DNA of 36,319 nucleotides from Betaproteobacteria bacterium (GTDB lineage Bacteria > Pseudomonadota > Gammaproteobacteria > Burkholderiales > Ga0077523). A program made the position numbers and the translations under genes. The stretch is taken from assembly GCA_025350245.1 (NCBI GenBank), contig JANXYG010000049.1, positions 1-36,319 of the forward strand, given 5' to 3'. Below are positions 13,683 through 22,082 of the stretch, one piece after another. The notes under the pieces are model-generated. The model made no database searches, had not been told where the DNA came from, and worked only from the letters and a program-made list of their open reading frames with translations. Each line of letters begins with the position of its first letter. Position 1 is the stretch's first letter.

Positions 13683-15497
13683 CTAGCCGAGCTGGTATTC
13701 CGGCCGGCTCAGGATCAGGTGCAGCAGCATGCGCAGGGGGTCTTCCATCCAGGTGGCGGCGGATGGAATGTCGGCGGTCCCGAGTTCTTGCACCAGGAAG
13801 GCGGCCATGTGGTCGCGAGTGCCCGGGTCGAGCGGAACCGACAGGAACCGTTGGGCGAAGTAGTCGACAACCTGCGCAGGGGTGGTCAACTTTGCCTCCA
13901 GCACCATCCCGGTCAGGTCCAGGCGCGCGGTATCGCGCGGGATCGGCTTGACCCGTTCGATCGCCATCTGCCAGCCGCGGTAGCTCGCGTAGCGGGTGTT
14001 GAAGGCTTCGTCGCGATCGGCATTGTTGGACATCGACATCATCTCGGTGCCGCCGTCCTTGTCGACCGGCTTGGTGGCGGTGGTCATGTCCATGCCGGCG
14101 CGGATGCGTTCGTGCACGGCGCGAATCTCGTAGCCGGAGCCGCGCACGGGATAGCGGTCGTCCGGGATGAAGGTGATGTCGGGAAACACGACATCCAGTG
14201 CGAAGTTGCCGCGCTCGAGCAGCAGGCCCGGCGTAATCCAGCTGCGGCCCTGCGCCCAGCCAGCGACGGTGGGCGGATACAGCAGCCGCTGACCGAGGGA
14301 GCCGATGACGTCGTTGAAGTCGGGCACGCCGGGAACCTGTTCGAGGCCGAGCTTGTGATAGGTGGAGATGACCAGATCGACCGGACTCTTGATACGGGTG
14401 GCGGTCGATTCGGGTGCGTAAAAATCCTTCGACAGGAGGATCGTCTCGAGGAACGGCGCGATCTCGTAGTTGCCCGCCTTGAGGCGTTTCCCGAGTTCGG
14501 CCTTCAGCGCCGGATCGAGATCCTCGCGAGCGAAGAAGCGGTACAGCTTTGCCGCCAGGTACTGCGGCGTTGCCGGATGATCGAGGATCACGTCGATCAC
14601 CTCGACGCCGTCGAAGTTGCCGCGATGTCCCAGCACTTCTTTCTCGGTGTCGTCGTGCTGGGCGGCATTGACCTTGAAGGTGGTGCCCGCGAAGTTCCAG
14701 CCGGTGAAGGCGCGGGCGGCTTCGCGGATGTCGTGCTCGCTGTAGTTGCCCACGCCCATGGTGAAGAGCTCCATGATCTCGCGGGCGAAATTCTCGTTCG
14801 GGGCACCCTTGACGTTCACCCCGGCATCGAGGAAGGCGAGCATCGCCGGGCCCTGGGCTACGCCGACCATCAGCGTGCGGAAGTTGCCCAGCCCCTGGGC
14901 CTCGAACAACTCGAGCTGCTGCAGCATCTTGCGGTAGTCGCGCACCTTCTCTTCGGTGGTGGCGAAATGACCATGCCAGAACAGCGCCATTTTTTCCTGC
15001 AGCGGGCGTGGCGAGGTCAGCATGCGGTTCGCCCACCAGTAGGAAACCCGGTTGGTCTCGAGGACGCTGGCGCGCAGCCAGTAAAAGAACTTGTTGACCA
15101 CCGGTTGCATCGGCCGGTTGCCGGCCGGCTTTACTTTCACGCCCAGCGCCTCGCCGGTGGTACGGGCGAGATCGGTTGTGGCAGGCCGGCTCGGCGGGAA
15201 GTGATCGAGGGCGGCGTCGAACACGCCCGATTCGTCGAACGGCTTGAAAGCAGGATCGGGTGCACCTTCGAAGTAGACCAGTCGCCGGACGGCTGCGCGC
15301 GGGGTGAGCTGCGCAAACGCATCGATCTCCTCGGGCGAGCCGCCGAAGCCGGCACGCTCCAGCAGGTGCGCGGCGCGGGCGCGATTCCAGTCGTCGGAGC
15401 CGATGGGCGTGAGGTCGCCAGCCCAGGAAGACGCGGCGCGTGCGGGCGCCGCGGCGGTGGTGATGATGAGGAGCAGGAGCGGGATGATGAGGCGCAT
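13683..15497 (-). CDS. DUF1800 family secreted protein
   Basis: 604 residues from the ATG at 15497, preferred over an upstream in-frame start at 15575 because it gives a clean signal peptide (MRLIIPLLLLIITTAAAPA). Diagnostic DUF1800 segments are AAHLLERAGFGGSPEEIDAF, QEKMALFWHGHFATTEEKV, APNENFAREIMELFTMGVGN, and YSEHDIREAARAFTGW. The HGHF motif is strongly conserved in the family. Function is unknown; the universal pairing with DUF1501 suggests a shared extracytoplasmic complex. This is the first gene of that two-gene operon. The 181 bases between it and the RND pump gene contain no gene. Confidence 0.92.
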   Translation of the reverse strand: MRLIIPLLLLIITTAAAPARAASSWAGDLTPIGSDDWNRARAAHLLERAGFGGSPEEIDAFAQLTPRAAVRRLVYFEGAPDPAFKPFDESGVFDAALDHFPPSRPATTDLARTTGEALGVKVKPAGNRPMQPVVNKFFYWLRASVLETNRVSYWWANRMLTSPRPLQEKMALFWHGHFATTEEKVRDYRKMLQQLELFEAQGLGNFRTLMVGVAQGPAMLAFLDAGVNVKGAPNENFAREIMELFTMGVGNYSEHDIREAARAFTGWNFAGTTFKVNAAQHDDTEKEVLGHRGNFDGVEVIDVILDHPATPQYLAAKLYRFFAREDLDPALKAELGKRLKAGNYEIAPFLETILLSKDFYAPESTATRIKSPVDLVISTYHKLGLEQVPGVPDFNDVIGSLGQRLLYPPTVAGWAQGRSWITPGLLLERGNFALDVVFPDITFIPDDRYPVRGSGYEIRAVHERIRAGMDMTTATKPVDKDGGTEMMSMSNNADRDEAFNTRYASYRGWQMAIERVKPIPRDTARLDLTGMVLEAKLTTPAQVVDYFAQRFLSVPLDPGTRDHMAAFLVQELGTADIPSAATWMEDPLRMLLHLILSRPEYQLG

Positions 15498-15678
15498 GAT
15501 GTTCTGTGGGGCCGGGAATGAGCAGGTTGCTACGGCGTACTCGTGTGGCGGATGCCCGACATCGGACAGTACCATCAGTGTGCAAGTTAACCCCTCGGCG
15601 GCAGGCGGATCAATGGGTCATCCGGCACCGGCCGTGGAATTCATGATTTTACCTGTCCGCCGCCGATGCCCGGTAACA

Positions 15679-18600
15679 CTACTCCGGTGCGGTCTCCCGC
15701 TTTTCGAACCAACCAAAAAGGGCTGGCACCACCACCAGGGTCAGCAAGGTCGAGGTGAACAGCCCTCCGATCACGACCACCGCCAGCGGACGCTGCACTT
15801 CGGAGCCGGGGCCGGTGGCGAACAGGAACGGAATGAGCCCGAGCATTGCCACCGTGGCGGTCATCAGCACCGGGCGGAATCGCTGGGTGCAGCCGTTCAC
15901 CACGGCGTCGCGTTGCGACATGCCATCGTTGCGCAGGCCGCTGATGCAGGACACCAGCACCACGCCGTTGAGTACCGCGATGCCCCATAGCGTGATGAAG
16001 CCGACCGACGCCGGCACCGACAGATATTCGCCGGTGACGAACAGCGAGAAGACGCCGCCGATCGACGCGAATGGCAGCACCGTGATGATCAGGCTGGCGT
16101 AGCGCAGCGAGCCGAACATCACGAAGAGCAGGAAGAAGATGGCGAGGATGGTGATGGGCACGATCACCATCAGCGTACCCATGGCGCGTTCCATGTTTTC
16201 GAACTGACCGCCCCAGACCAGGAAGTAGCCCGCGGGCAGTTTCACTTCCTGCGCTATCCGCGCCCGGGCTTCGGCTACATAGCCGCCGAGGTCACGAGCG
16301 GCGACATTGGCGCCAACCACGATGCGCCGCTTGCCGCCTTCGCGGCTGATCTGGGCGGGGCCATCCACGACCGACACATCGGCGATCTCGCGCATCGGTA
16401 CCAGCGCGCCGCCGGGGCCGGCGAGCAGGGTGTCGGCGATGACCTCCACGTTGTTGCGAAACTCCGCGGGGTAGCGGACCACGGCCGGAAAGCGACGTTC
16501 GCCTTCGTAGACCTCGGTCGCGGTCTTGCCGCCGATGGCCATCTCGATTACGTCGTGCACATCGGAGGCGTTGAGGCCGTAGCGCGCCATGGTGCGGCGC
16601 TTGATGTCGACCGTGAGGTATTGCTGGCCGGTGAGCTGCTCGATGCGCAGATCCTGCGTGCCCTGGATCTTGCCGAGGACCCGGCCGATGTCTTCGGCCA
16701 CGCGCTTGAGGTCGCCCAGGTCGTCGCCGAAGATCTTGATCGCGATCTGGGAGCGCACGCCGGTGACCATCTCGTCCACGCGCTGGGCGATGGGTTGATG
16801 CATGATCAGGCTGATGCCGGGCAGGTCGCGCAGCTTGTTGCGAATGAGGTTCTCGAAATCTTCCTGTTTGGTGAAGCCGGCCGGCCATTGGTCGCGCGGT
16901 AGCAGCGAGACCACCGGGTCCGAATCGGTGTGCGGCTGCGGATCGGCCGGGCTCTCACCGCGCCCGACCTTGTTCACCACCATCCTCACCCCGGGCACCG
17001 AGGCGATTCGCTTCGACGCCTCGAGCTCGAGCGCCATCACCTCGTCGAACGACATGCTCGGTGAACGCGTGATGGCCGGCGTGATCGAGTTTTCCTTCAG
17101 GGTGGGGATGAACGACATCCCCAGCAGCGGGAACAGTCCGATCGAACCAAGCAGCAGGGCGACCGCGGCGCCCACGGTCTTGCGTTCGTTCGTGAGCGCC
17201 CAGTGCAGCAGCCGCAGGTAATGTTTCTTGAGGAACGCGATCGGCTTGGTGTCTTCCTCGCGCCCGGCCTTGAGAAAGAACGAGCACAGTGCCGGGGTCA
17301 GCGTCAGCGCCAGCAGCAGCGACACCGACAGGGCGATGGCGATGGTGTAGGCGAGCGGCGCGAACATCTTGCCCTCCATGCCCTCTAGCGTCATGAGCGG
17401 CAGGAACACCAAGACGATGATGCCGACACCGAAGATGACCGGCTTTGCGACCTGGCCGACCGCTTCGAGGATGATCCGGCTCTTCGGCTCGCCGCGGCGG
17501 TGGGACAACTGCCCGAAGGTGTTTTCCACCACCACCACCGAGCCGTCGACGATGAGGCCGATGGCGATGGCCAGGCCGCCGAGCGACATGAGGTTGGCGC
17601 CGATACCGTAGCGGTTCATCACGATGAAGGTGATCAGCGGCGCCAGTACCAGCGAAGCGACCACGATCAGGCTCGACCGCAGGTCGCCGAGGAACACGAA
17701 CAACACCACGATTACCAGCGCGATGCCTTCGATCAGCACCTTGGTGACGGTCCACACCGCGGAATCGACCAGTTCGGTGCGGTCGTAGAACGGGACGATC
17801 TGCAATCCGCCCGGCAGCATGCTCCGGGCGTTGATCTCGGCCACCTTGGCCTTGACCCGCGTGACCACCTCTTTGGCGTTGCCGCCGCGCAGCATCATCA
17901 CGATGCCGCCGACTGCCTCGGTGTGGCCGTCCTTGATGAGCGCGCCGACGCGGACGGCGGCACCGATCTTCACCTCGGCGACGTCCTTCACGAACACCGG
18001 CGTACCGCCCTGTTCCTTGAGCACGATACTGGCGGCATCCTCGACCGAGCGGATCAGGCCCACACCGCGGACCAGGAACTGCTCCTCGCCGTTGGGAAGG
18101 ATGCCGCCGCCGGAATTGGCGTTGTTGCGGTCGAGCGCCCCGAACACGTCGCGCAGCGATACGCCGTAGTGACGCATCCGCTCGGGGTTCACCAGCACGT
18201 GGTACTGGCGTTCGTAGCCGCCTTGGGAGTTGATCTCGGCAATGCCCGGGATCGAGCGCAACAGCGGTCGCACGACCCAGTCCTGCACCACCCGGCGCTG
18301 CATGAGTTCGGCCTCGGTGAGGGCGCGCTTCTGGTCGGCCGGGAGTTCGAGAACATACTGGTAAACCTCGCCGAGGCCGGTGGATACCGGGCCGAGCACC
18401 GGTGCCACGTCGTCGGGCAGCCGCGAACGCACCTCGATGATGCGTTCCATGACCAATTGTCGGGCGAAGAACACATCGATGTCATCGCGGAATACCATCG
18501 TGACGATGGACAATCCGTTGCGATTCAGCGAGCGCATGTCGGTCAGGCCGGGCAGTCCGGTCATGGCGATCTCGAGCGGTACGGTGATGAACCGCTCGAC

Positions 18601-18777
18601 TTCCTCCGGCGACCGGCCGGTTGCCTCGGTCGCGATCTGCACCTGGACGTTGGTCACGTCCGGGAAGGCGTCGAGCGAGAGCTTCTGCACCGCCTGCAGG
18701 CCGAACGCGAACAGCGCGATGGCGACAACCACCAGAATCGCCCGCTGCTGCAGGCAAAAACGAACGATTTTTTCCAT
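15679..18777 (-). CDS. RND heavy-metal efflux pump, CzcA/CusA family
   Basis: 1032 residues from the ATG at 18777, which gives the usual N-terminus MEKIVRFCLQQRAILVVVAI. Two sets of transmembrane helices flank two large periplasmic loops, as in all HME-RND pumps. The helix 4 region reads GGLAIAIGLIVDGSVVVVEN (400-419) and keeps the acidic residues (D411, E418) linked to proton flow. It is neither the CzcA-type DFG-DGAV nor the CusA-type VDAA pattern, so the exported metal is uncertain. It exchanges protons for metal ions across the envelope together with a membrane fusion protein and an outer membrane factor. Those partners lie 2.1-4.6 kb upstream on the same strand, separated by an HtrA-like gene and an RND remnant. 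Confidence 0.92.
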   Translation of the reverse strand: MEKIVRFCLQQRAILVVVAIALFAFGLQAVQKLSLDAFPDVTNVQVQIATEATGRSPEEVERFITVPLEIAMTGLPGLTDMRSLNRNGLSIVTMVFRDDIDVFFARQLVMERIIEVRSRLPDDVAPVLGPVSTGLGEVYQYVLELPADQKRALTEAELMQRRVVQDWVVRPLLRSIPGIAEINSQGGYERQYHVLVNPERMRHYGVSLRDVFGALDRNNANSGGGILPNGEEQFLVRGVGLIRSVEDAASIVLKEQGGTPVFVKDVAEVKIGAAVRVGALIKDGHTEAVGGIVMMLRGGNAKEVVTRVKAKVAEINARSMLPGGLQIVPFYDRTELVDSAVWTVTKVLIEGIALVIVVLFVFLGDLRSSLIVVASLVLAPLITFIVMNRYGIGANLMSLGGLAIAIGLIVDGSVVVVENTFGQLSHRRGEPKSRIILEAVGQVAKPVIFGVGIIVLVFLPLMTLEGMEGKMFAPLAYTIAIALSVSLLLALTLTPALCSFFLKAGREEDTKPIAFLKKHYLRLLHWALTNERKTVGAAVALLLGSIGLFPLLGMSFIPTLKENSITPAITRSPSMSFDEVMALELEASKRIASVPGVRMVVNKVGRGESPADPQPHTDSDPVVSLLPRDQWPAGFTKQEDFENLIRNKLRDLPGISLIMHQPIAQRVDEMVTGVRSQIAIKIFGDDLGDLKRVAEDIGRVLGKIQGTQDLRIEQLTGQQYLTVDIKRRTMARYGLNASDVHDVIEMAIGGKTATEVYEGERRFPAVVRYPAEFRNNVEVIADTLLAGPGGALVPMREIADVSVVDGPAQISREGGKRRIVVGANVAARDLGGYVAEARARIAQEVKLPAGYFLVWGGQFENMERAMGTLMVIVPITILAIFFLLFVMFGSLRYASLIITVLPFASIGGVFSLFVTGEYLSVPASVGFITLWGIAVLNGVVLVSCISGLRNDGMSQRDAVVNGCTQRFRPVLMTATVAMLGLIPFLFATGPGSEVQRPLAVVVIGGLFTSTLLTLVVVPALFGWFEKRETAPE

Positions 18778-19158
18778 GGGACCTAGTTTCGAGCGCATCG
18801 CGAAGGGATGCACTGCCAGCATGACCGATTACTGTAAGGTTCACGAAAGAGTTTTCGCGTATCGCACAGAAATAAAGCGGTTGTAGGGGGTGCTGTGGCC
18901 GCTGAAAGTTACCCGTCCGGGGGCGGGCCGCGCATCATTTTGGCCGACCAACACGGTCGTCACCGACCCGGTGGCGCGTGAGGGCATTCACTCGATCGAC
19001 CGACCAGGAATCATGAATGGATCTGGGACTGAAGGAGTTGAAGGCGATCGTCACCATCTCCAGTGTTTCCGGCCGCCAGTTTCGTCACCGGCACCAATCT
19101 GGTGGTCGACGGGGCGCTGACCAAGGGAGTGCAGTTCTAGCCAACGGACGCTAGCCCA
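18778..19158. other. Intergenic stretch with gene debris
   Basis: About 380 bases between the RND pump start and the HtrA-like stop. The plus-strand half near the HtrA gene holds the SDR remnant listed separately. Just before it, VVTDPVAREGIHSIDRPG in one plus frame (about 18950-19010) looks protein-like, but I cannot assign it. The minus-strand promoter of the RND gene should also lie here, near 18800-18900; I see no convincing boxes. Confidence 0.4.
19017..19140 (+). pseudogene. Short-chain dehydrogenase/reductase reduced to its two ends
   Basis: The ATG at 19017 opens MDLGLKELKAIVT, the usual start of a class of SDR oxidoreductases up to the point where the glycine-rich NAD(P) loop should follow. 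The sequence then jumps to PAASFVTGTNLVVDGALTKG followed by VQF and a TAG at 19138-19140, which is the SDR C-terminus in another frame. Roughly 200 internal residues, including the cofactor loop and YxxxK active site, are gone. An AGGA ribosome-binding-like motif sits just upstream. The deletion point is near 19055-19065. Confidence 0.75.
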
Positions 19159-20283
19159 TCAGGTGTCGATTCGCTCTCGCGCGGTGGGGCCGACGCCCGG
19201 CGCCTGCTCATTCGGCAACGGCGCCATCAACTCGATGTCGATCGTCAACTGACGCTCGCCGCGCAGCACGGTGAGTGTGACCCGTTGGCCTACGCGTACC
19301 AGTCCCACCCGGTTGCGCATCTGCGCCGAACTGCGCACCGGGCTCCCGTCCACGGCCAGCACCACGTCGCCGCGCCGAAGCCCGGCGCGAGCCGCGGCGC
19401 CATCCTGGATGGTGTCGACGATGAGCGCGCCGCGGGTGGTGTGCAGCGATAGTGCCGCGACGATGTCGGGTGTCACATCCTGAGCGGTCACTCCCAGCCG
19501 CGCCCGATGCATGGCGCCGTGCTCGATCAGTTGCGCCGCGACACCCTGGGCGATATTGCCCGGGAGGGCAAAGCCGATACCGATGTTGGCCGGCAGCATG
19601 GAGAGTGATCCGGCGATGATCCCGACCAGTTCACCCCGCAGATCGACCAGCGCGCCGCCGGCATTGCCCGGGTTGATCGCGGCGTCGGTCTGGATGTGGT
19701 CGCCCAGCGCCCCGTTCTGCGACACTGTTCGTCCCAGCCCGCTGACGATGCCCGCCGTGATGCTCTTGCCGAGGCCGAACGCATTGCCGATGGCGAGCAC
19801 GTAGTCGCCGACACGCAACCGGTCGGAGTCGCCGAAGCGAATCGCGGAGAGCCCGATGGCGTCGATCTTGAGCACCGCGAGATCGGTTACGGTATCGATG
19901 CCCACCACCTGCGCCGGGAAATGGCGCCCGTCGAGCAGCAGCGCCACGATCTCGATCGCACCCACCACGTTCTCGGCGCTGGTGAGTACGTGACCGATAC
20001 GCGCGTCGAGAACGACACCGGATCCGATGTTGACCACGGTTCCCGGTGCCGGCACACCATCGGCGTCCGGTCGCTGCACCGCCCCTCGAACAGCCACCTT
20101 GCGGGTGGTGAGCACGCTCACAACGGCCGGTTTCACCGCTTCCACCAGCGGCGCAAGGGTCGGTATCGACGCGGTATCGGGCAGGTAGGTATCACCCGCG
20201 CCGGCCGCGGCCGATACCAACCACAGCACCGACGCGAGTGTTGTTGTCATGGCGACGCGGGCGTCGATCAGGTTCAGGTGCAT
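19159..20283 (-). CDS. HtrA/Deg-like protein with catalytic His and Ser replaced (predicted inactive protease)
   Basis: 374 residues from ATG 20283, or 363 from ATG 20250; the latter gives the better signal peptide (TTTLASVLWLVSAAAGAG). The trypsin-like domain aligns well with DegP/DegQ: GSGVVLDARIGHVLT, DTVTDLAVLKIDA, LRVGDYVLAIGNAFGLG, DHIQTDAAINPGNAGGALVD and NIGIGFALP. One PDZ domain follows (ALIVDTIQDGAAARAGLRRG, DVVLAVDGSPV). The catalytic His position reads TSAENVV (E104) where TNxHVV is expected, and the nucleophile in GNSGG is Ala (A208, GCC at 19662-19660); only D134 remains. It may act as a peptide-binding chaperone or adaptor. The reading frame is open upstream through an RND remnant, so its true start is uncertain. 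Confidence 0.82.
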   Translation of the reverse strand: MHLNLIDARVAMTTTLASVLWLVSAAAGAGDTYLPDTASIPTLAPLVEAVKPAVVSVLTTRKVAVRGAVQRPDADGVPAPGTVVNIGSGVVLDARIGHVLTSAENVVGAIEIVALLLDGRHFPAQVVGIDTVTDLAVLKIDAIGLSAIRFGDSDRLRVGDYVLAIGNAFGLGKSITAGIVSGLGRTVSQNGALGDHIQTDAAINPGNAGGALVDLRGELVGIIAGSLSMLPANIGIGFALPGNIAQGVAAQLIEHGAMHRARLGVTAQDVTPDIVAALSLHTTRGALIVDTIQDGAAARAGLRRGDVVLAVDGSPVRSSAQMRNRVGLVRVGQRVTLTVLRGERQLTIDIELMAPLPNEQAPGVGPTARERIDT

Positions 20284-20541
20284 GGGAGGAAGATCAGATG
20301 CGGTGAGCCCGCGATTCGTTCGGTATCGCCGTGTCCCGGGCGTTGCCAGGAAAAAATATTGGTAAGTCATCTTATCGATCTTTTCGCGTAGCAACCACCT
20401 GGCCAACCTGGTGCACCGCGGGTAACGGCCGAGAAGATAATCGCGCAAGGTGGTGAGTGCGGGTTTTGCGCGGCGCATCAGAAGATCGTCCACCGGTTCG
20501 AGGCTTGGGCTGATCTGGCGTGTGATGTCTTCGTCCTCGAC
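20284..20541 (-). other. Unassigned open segment between RND remnant and HtrA-like gene
   Basis: The minus-strand frame stays open and reads, among others, ISPSLEPVDDLLMRRAKPAL, TTLRDYLLGRYPRCTRLARW, LLREKIDKMTYQYFFLATPG. It is neither RND nor HtrA sequence. It looks protein-like, with charged residues, aromatics and alternating hydrophobics, and may be the remains of a third gene. I do not recognise it. Confidence 0.35.
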
Positions 20542-20841
20542 CAGACCGGACGACACCGGCACGAGCGCGGGGACTACGCCCTCAGGCAGGTTGCCGCGCA
20601 CCTCGATCAGTCGCTCGAGCACCAACTGGCGCGCGAAACAGGTGTCGACATCGTCGCGGAACACCACCGTGATCAGCGAGAGACCGTTCCGATTGAGCGA
20701 GCGCATTTCGGTGACGCCCGGAATGCCGGTCAGGCCGAATTCGAGCGGCACCGTGACGAATCGCTCCACCTCTTCCGGGCCCAGCCCGGGAGCCGCGGTG
20801 GCCACCTGCACCTGAATATTGGCGACGTTCGGGAACGCGTC
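20542..20841 (-). pseudogene. Remnant of a second RND pump (about 100 residues after TM1)
   Basis: Reads DAFPNVANIQVQVATAAPGL, then GPEEVERFVTVPLEFGLTGI, and MRSLNRNGLSLITVVFRDD through to VPALVPVSSGL. By eye about two thirds of the residues match residues 36-135 of the intact pump at 15679-18777. The start codon and first transmembrane helix are missing; upstream is only a strong Shine-Dalgarno sequence (AAAGGAGGT, just after the MFP stop) and unrelated sequence. Everything after SSGL is lost. It sits exactly where the pump gene of this operon should be, so it is probably the original partner of the upstream MFP and OMF genes. Confidence 0.85.
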
Positions 20842-20909
20842 CTCACCAGGCTGGATCGGAAATCCCGGGCGCTGCGACTGTCCGCGCTGCGGCGGACCCG
20901 CGACCTCCT

Positions 20910-22082
20910 TTACTGGAGGTTCTGCTTGCGCTCGTTGTTCAAGTGGAAAGCGCCGTCGACGACGATGTCGGCATCGTTCTCGAGCCCCTCAACGACCGGA
21001 CGCTGGCCATCGGATTCCGGTCCCAGGGTCACGGGCATCAGCTGGTACCGGTTCGCGCCCTTCTTGACGAATATGAAGTCCTTGTTGCCATCCCGTACCA
21101 CCGCGTCGGCCGGCACCACTACCCGCTGCGTCGCCCTATCCTGGATCAGCATGACCGCCAGCATCGCCGGCCGGATCGAGCGATCCTTGTTGTCGACTTC
21201 GGTACGTGCGGTGACCGTCCGAGTCTCGGGGTTGACGGTAGAGCTGACGTAGGCGAGCCTGCCTTCAATGCTGCGATTGCCCAGCGCGGGAATGACGACG
21301 TTGACCGTATCGCCGACTTTGACCAGATCGGATTGTTTCTCCGGGATCTCGGCCTGCACCCAGAGACGCGAGAGATCGGCGATGGTGTAGATCGCATCGG
21401 CTGGTTGCACTACCTGTCCGGTCGTGACCTTGCGCTCGATGACGGTGCCCGCAAGCGATGCCACCACGAACGAGTTGGAATTGACGGTGCGCGATTGTTC
21501 GAGTTTCTGGATGTTCTTTTTGGACATGCCCAGCACCTGGAGCTGATCCTGCGAGGCCGACGATTCCGCTTCGGCCTGAGACAGTTCAGTCTCGCGACGT
21601 TGCAGTTCGGCGGCGCCGATCACGTCGGCCTCGAACAGCTGCTGGGCGCGCTGGGCCGCGCGCTCAGCCAGGAGCTTGGCGGAGAAAGCCTTGAGAAACG
21701 CCAGTTGCGCGCTCGACAGTTCGGTGCTGTTGACGGTGGCGAGCACGTCGCTGCGGCTGACGTTCTGGCCGACGATGGCCTTCAGGTCGGTGATCCGGCC
21801 GGTCACATTGGACCCGATGCGGGCCATCCGGGTCTCGTCCACGCTGACCGATGCGGGCACTCGCAGAGTTTCGCGAAAATCGATGGTGCGAACCGTGGCG
21901 ACCTTGACCCATTTCTGGGTCTCGGCGTCGGCGCTGACCAGCGAAGCGTCGGCCGGTGTCGAGGTCGCCGCGGCCTTCGTGTCAGCCTTCGCGCCGGCCT
22001 TCTGTTTGTCGTCGCTCGTCCCGCAGGCGATCAACGCTCCGCAGGCGAACAGCACGGCGATGCATCGAATACGGCGAATCAT
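20910..22082 (-). CDS. RND efflux membrane fusion lipoprotein (CzcB/CusB type)
   Basis: 390 residues. The N-terminus ends in a lipobox ALIAC with the cysteine at position 20, so it is a lipoprotein anchored in the inner membrane. A barrel-sandwich (lipoyl-like) domain (RIGSNVTGRITDLKAIVGQN and SFVVASLAGTVIERKVTTGQ) flanks an alpha-hairpin (about residues 122-200). Beta-barrel and membrane-proximal domains follow (LWVQAEIPEKQSDLVKVGD, PADAVVRDGNKDFIFVKKG). It bridges pump and outer membrane channel. The start overlaps the OMF gene by four bases (ATGA). The CusF-like metal-binding tail found in some relatives is absent. An AAAGGAGGT ribosome binding site for a following gene lies right after its stop. 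Confidence 0.92.
   Translation of the reverse strand: MIRRIRCIAVLFACGALIACGTSDDKQKAGAKADTKAAATSTPADASLVSADAETQKWVKVATVRTIDFRETLRVPASVSVDETRMARIGSNVTGRITDLKAIVGQNVSRSDVLATVNSTELSSAQLAFLKAFSAKLLAERAAQRAQQLFEADVIGAAELQRRETELSQAEAESSASQDQLQVLGMSKKNIQKLEQSRTVNSNSFVVASLAGTVIERKVTTGQVVQPADAIYTIADLSRLWVQAEIPEKQSDLVKVGDTVNVVIPALGNRSIEGRLAYVSSTVNPETRTVTARTEVDNKDRSIRPAMLAVMLIQDRATQRVVVPADAVVRDGNKDFIFVKKGANRYQLMPVTLGPESDGQRPVVEGLENDADIVVDGAFHLNNERKQNLQ

Noticed and set aside
13551-15521. A 656-residue plus-strand open frame opposite the DUF1800 gene
   Set aside because: Antisense shadow of a well-supported gene; no signal peptide, motifs or ribosome binding site.
17500-18786. A 428-residue plus-strand open frame opposite the RND pump
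   Set aside because: Antisense reading of conserved pump sequence; D/H/R-rich without hydrophobic pattern.
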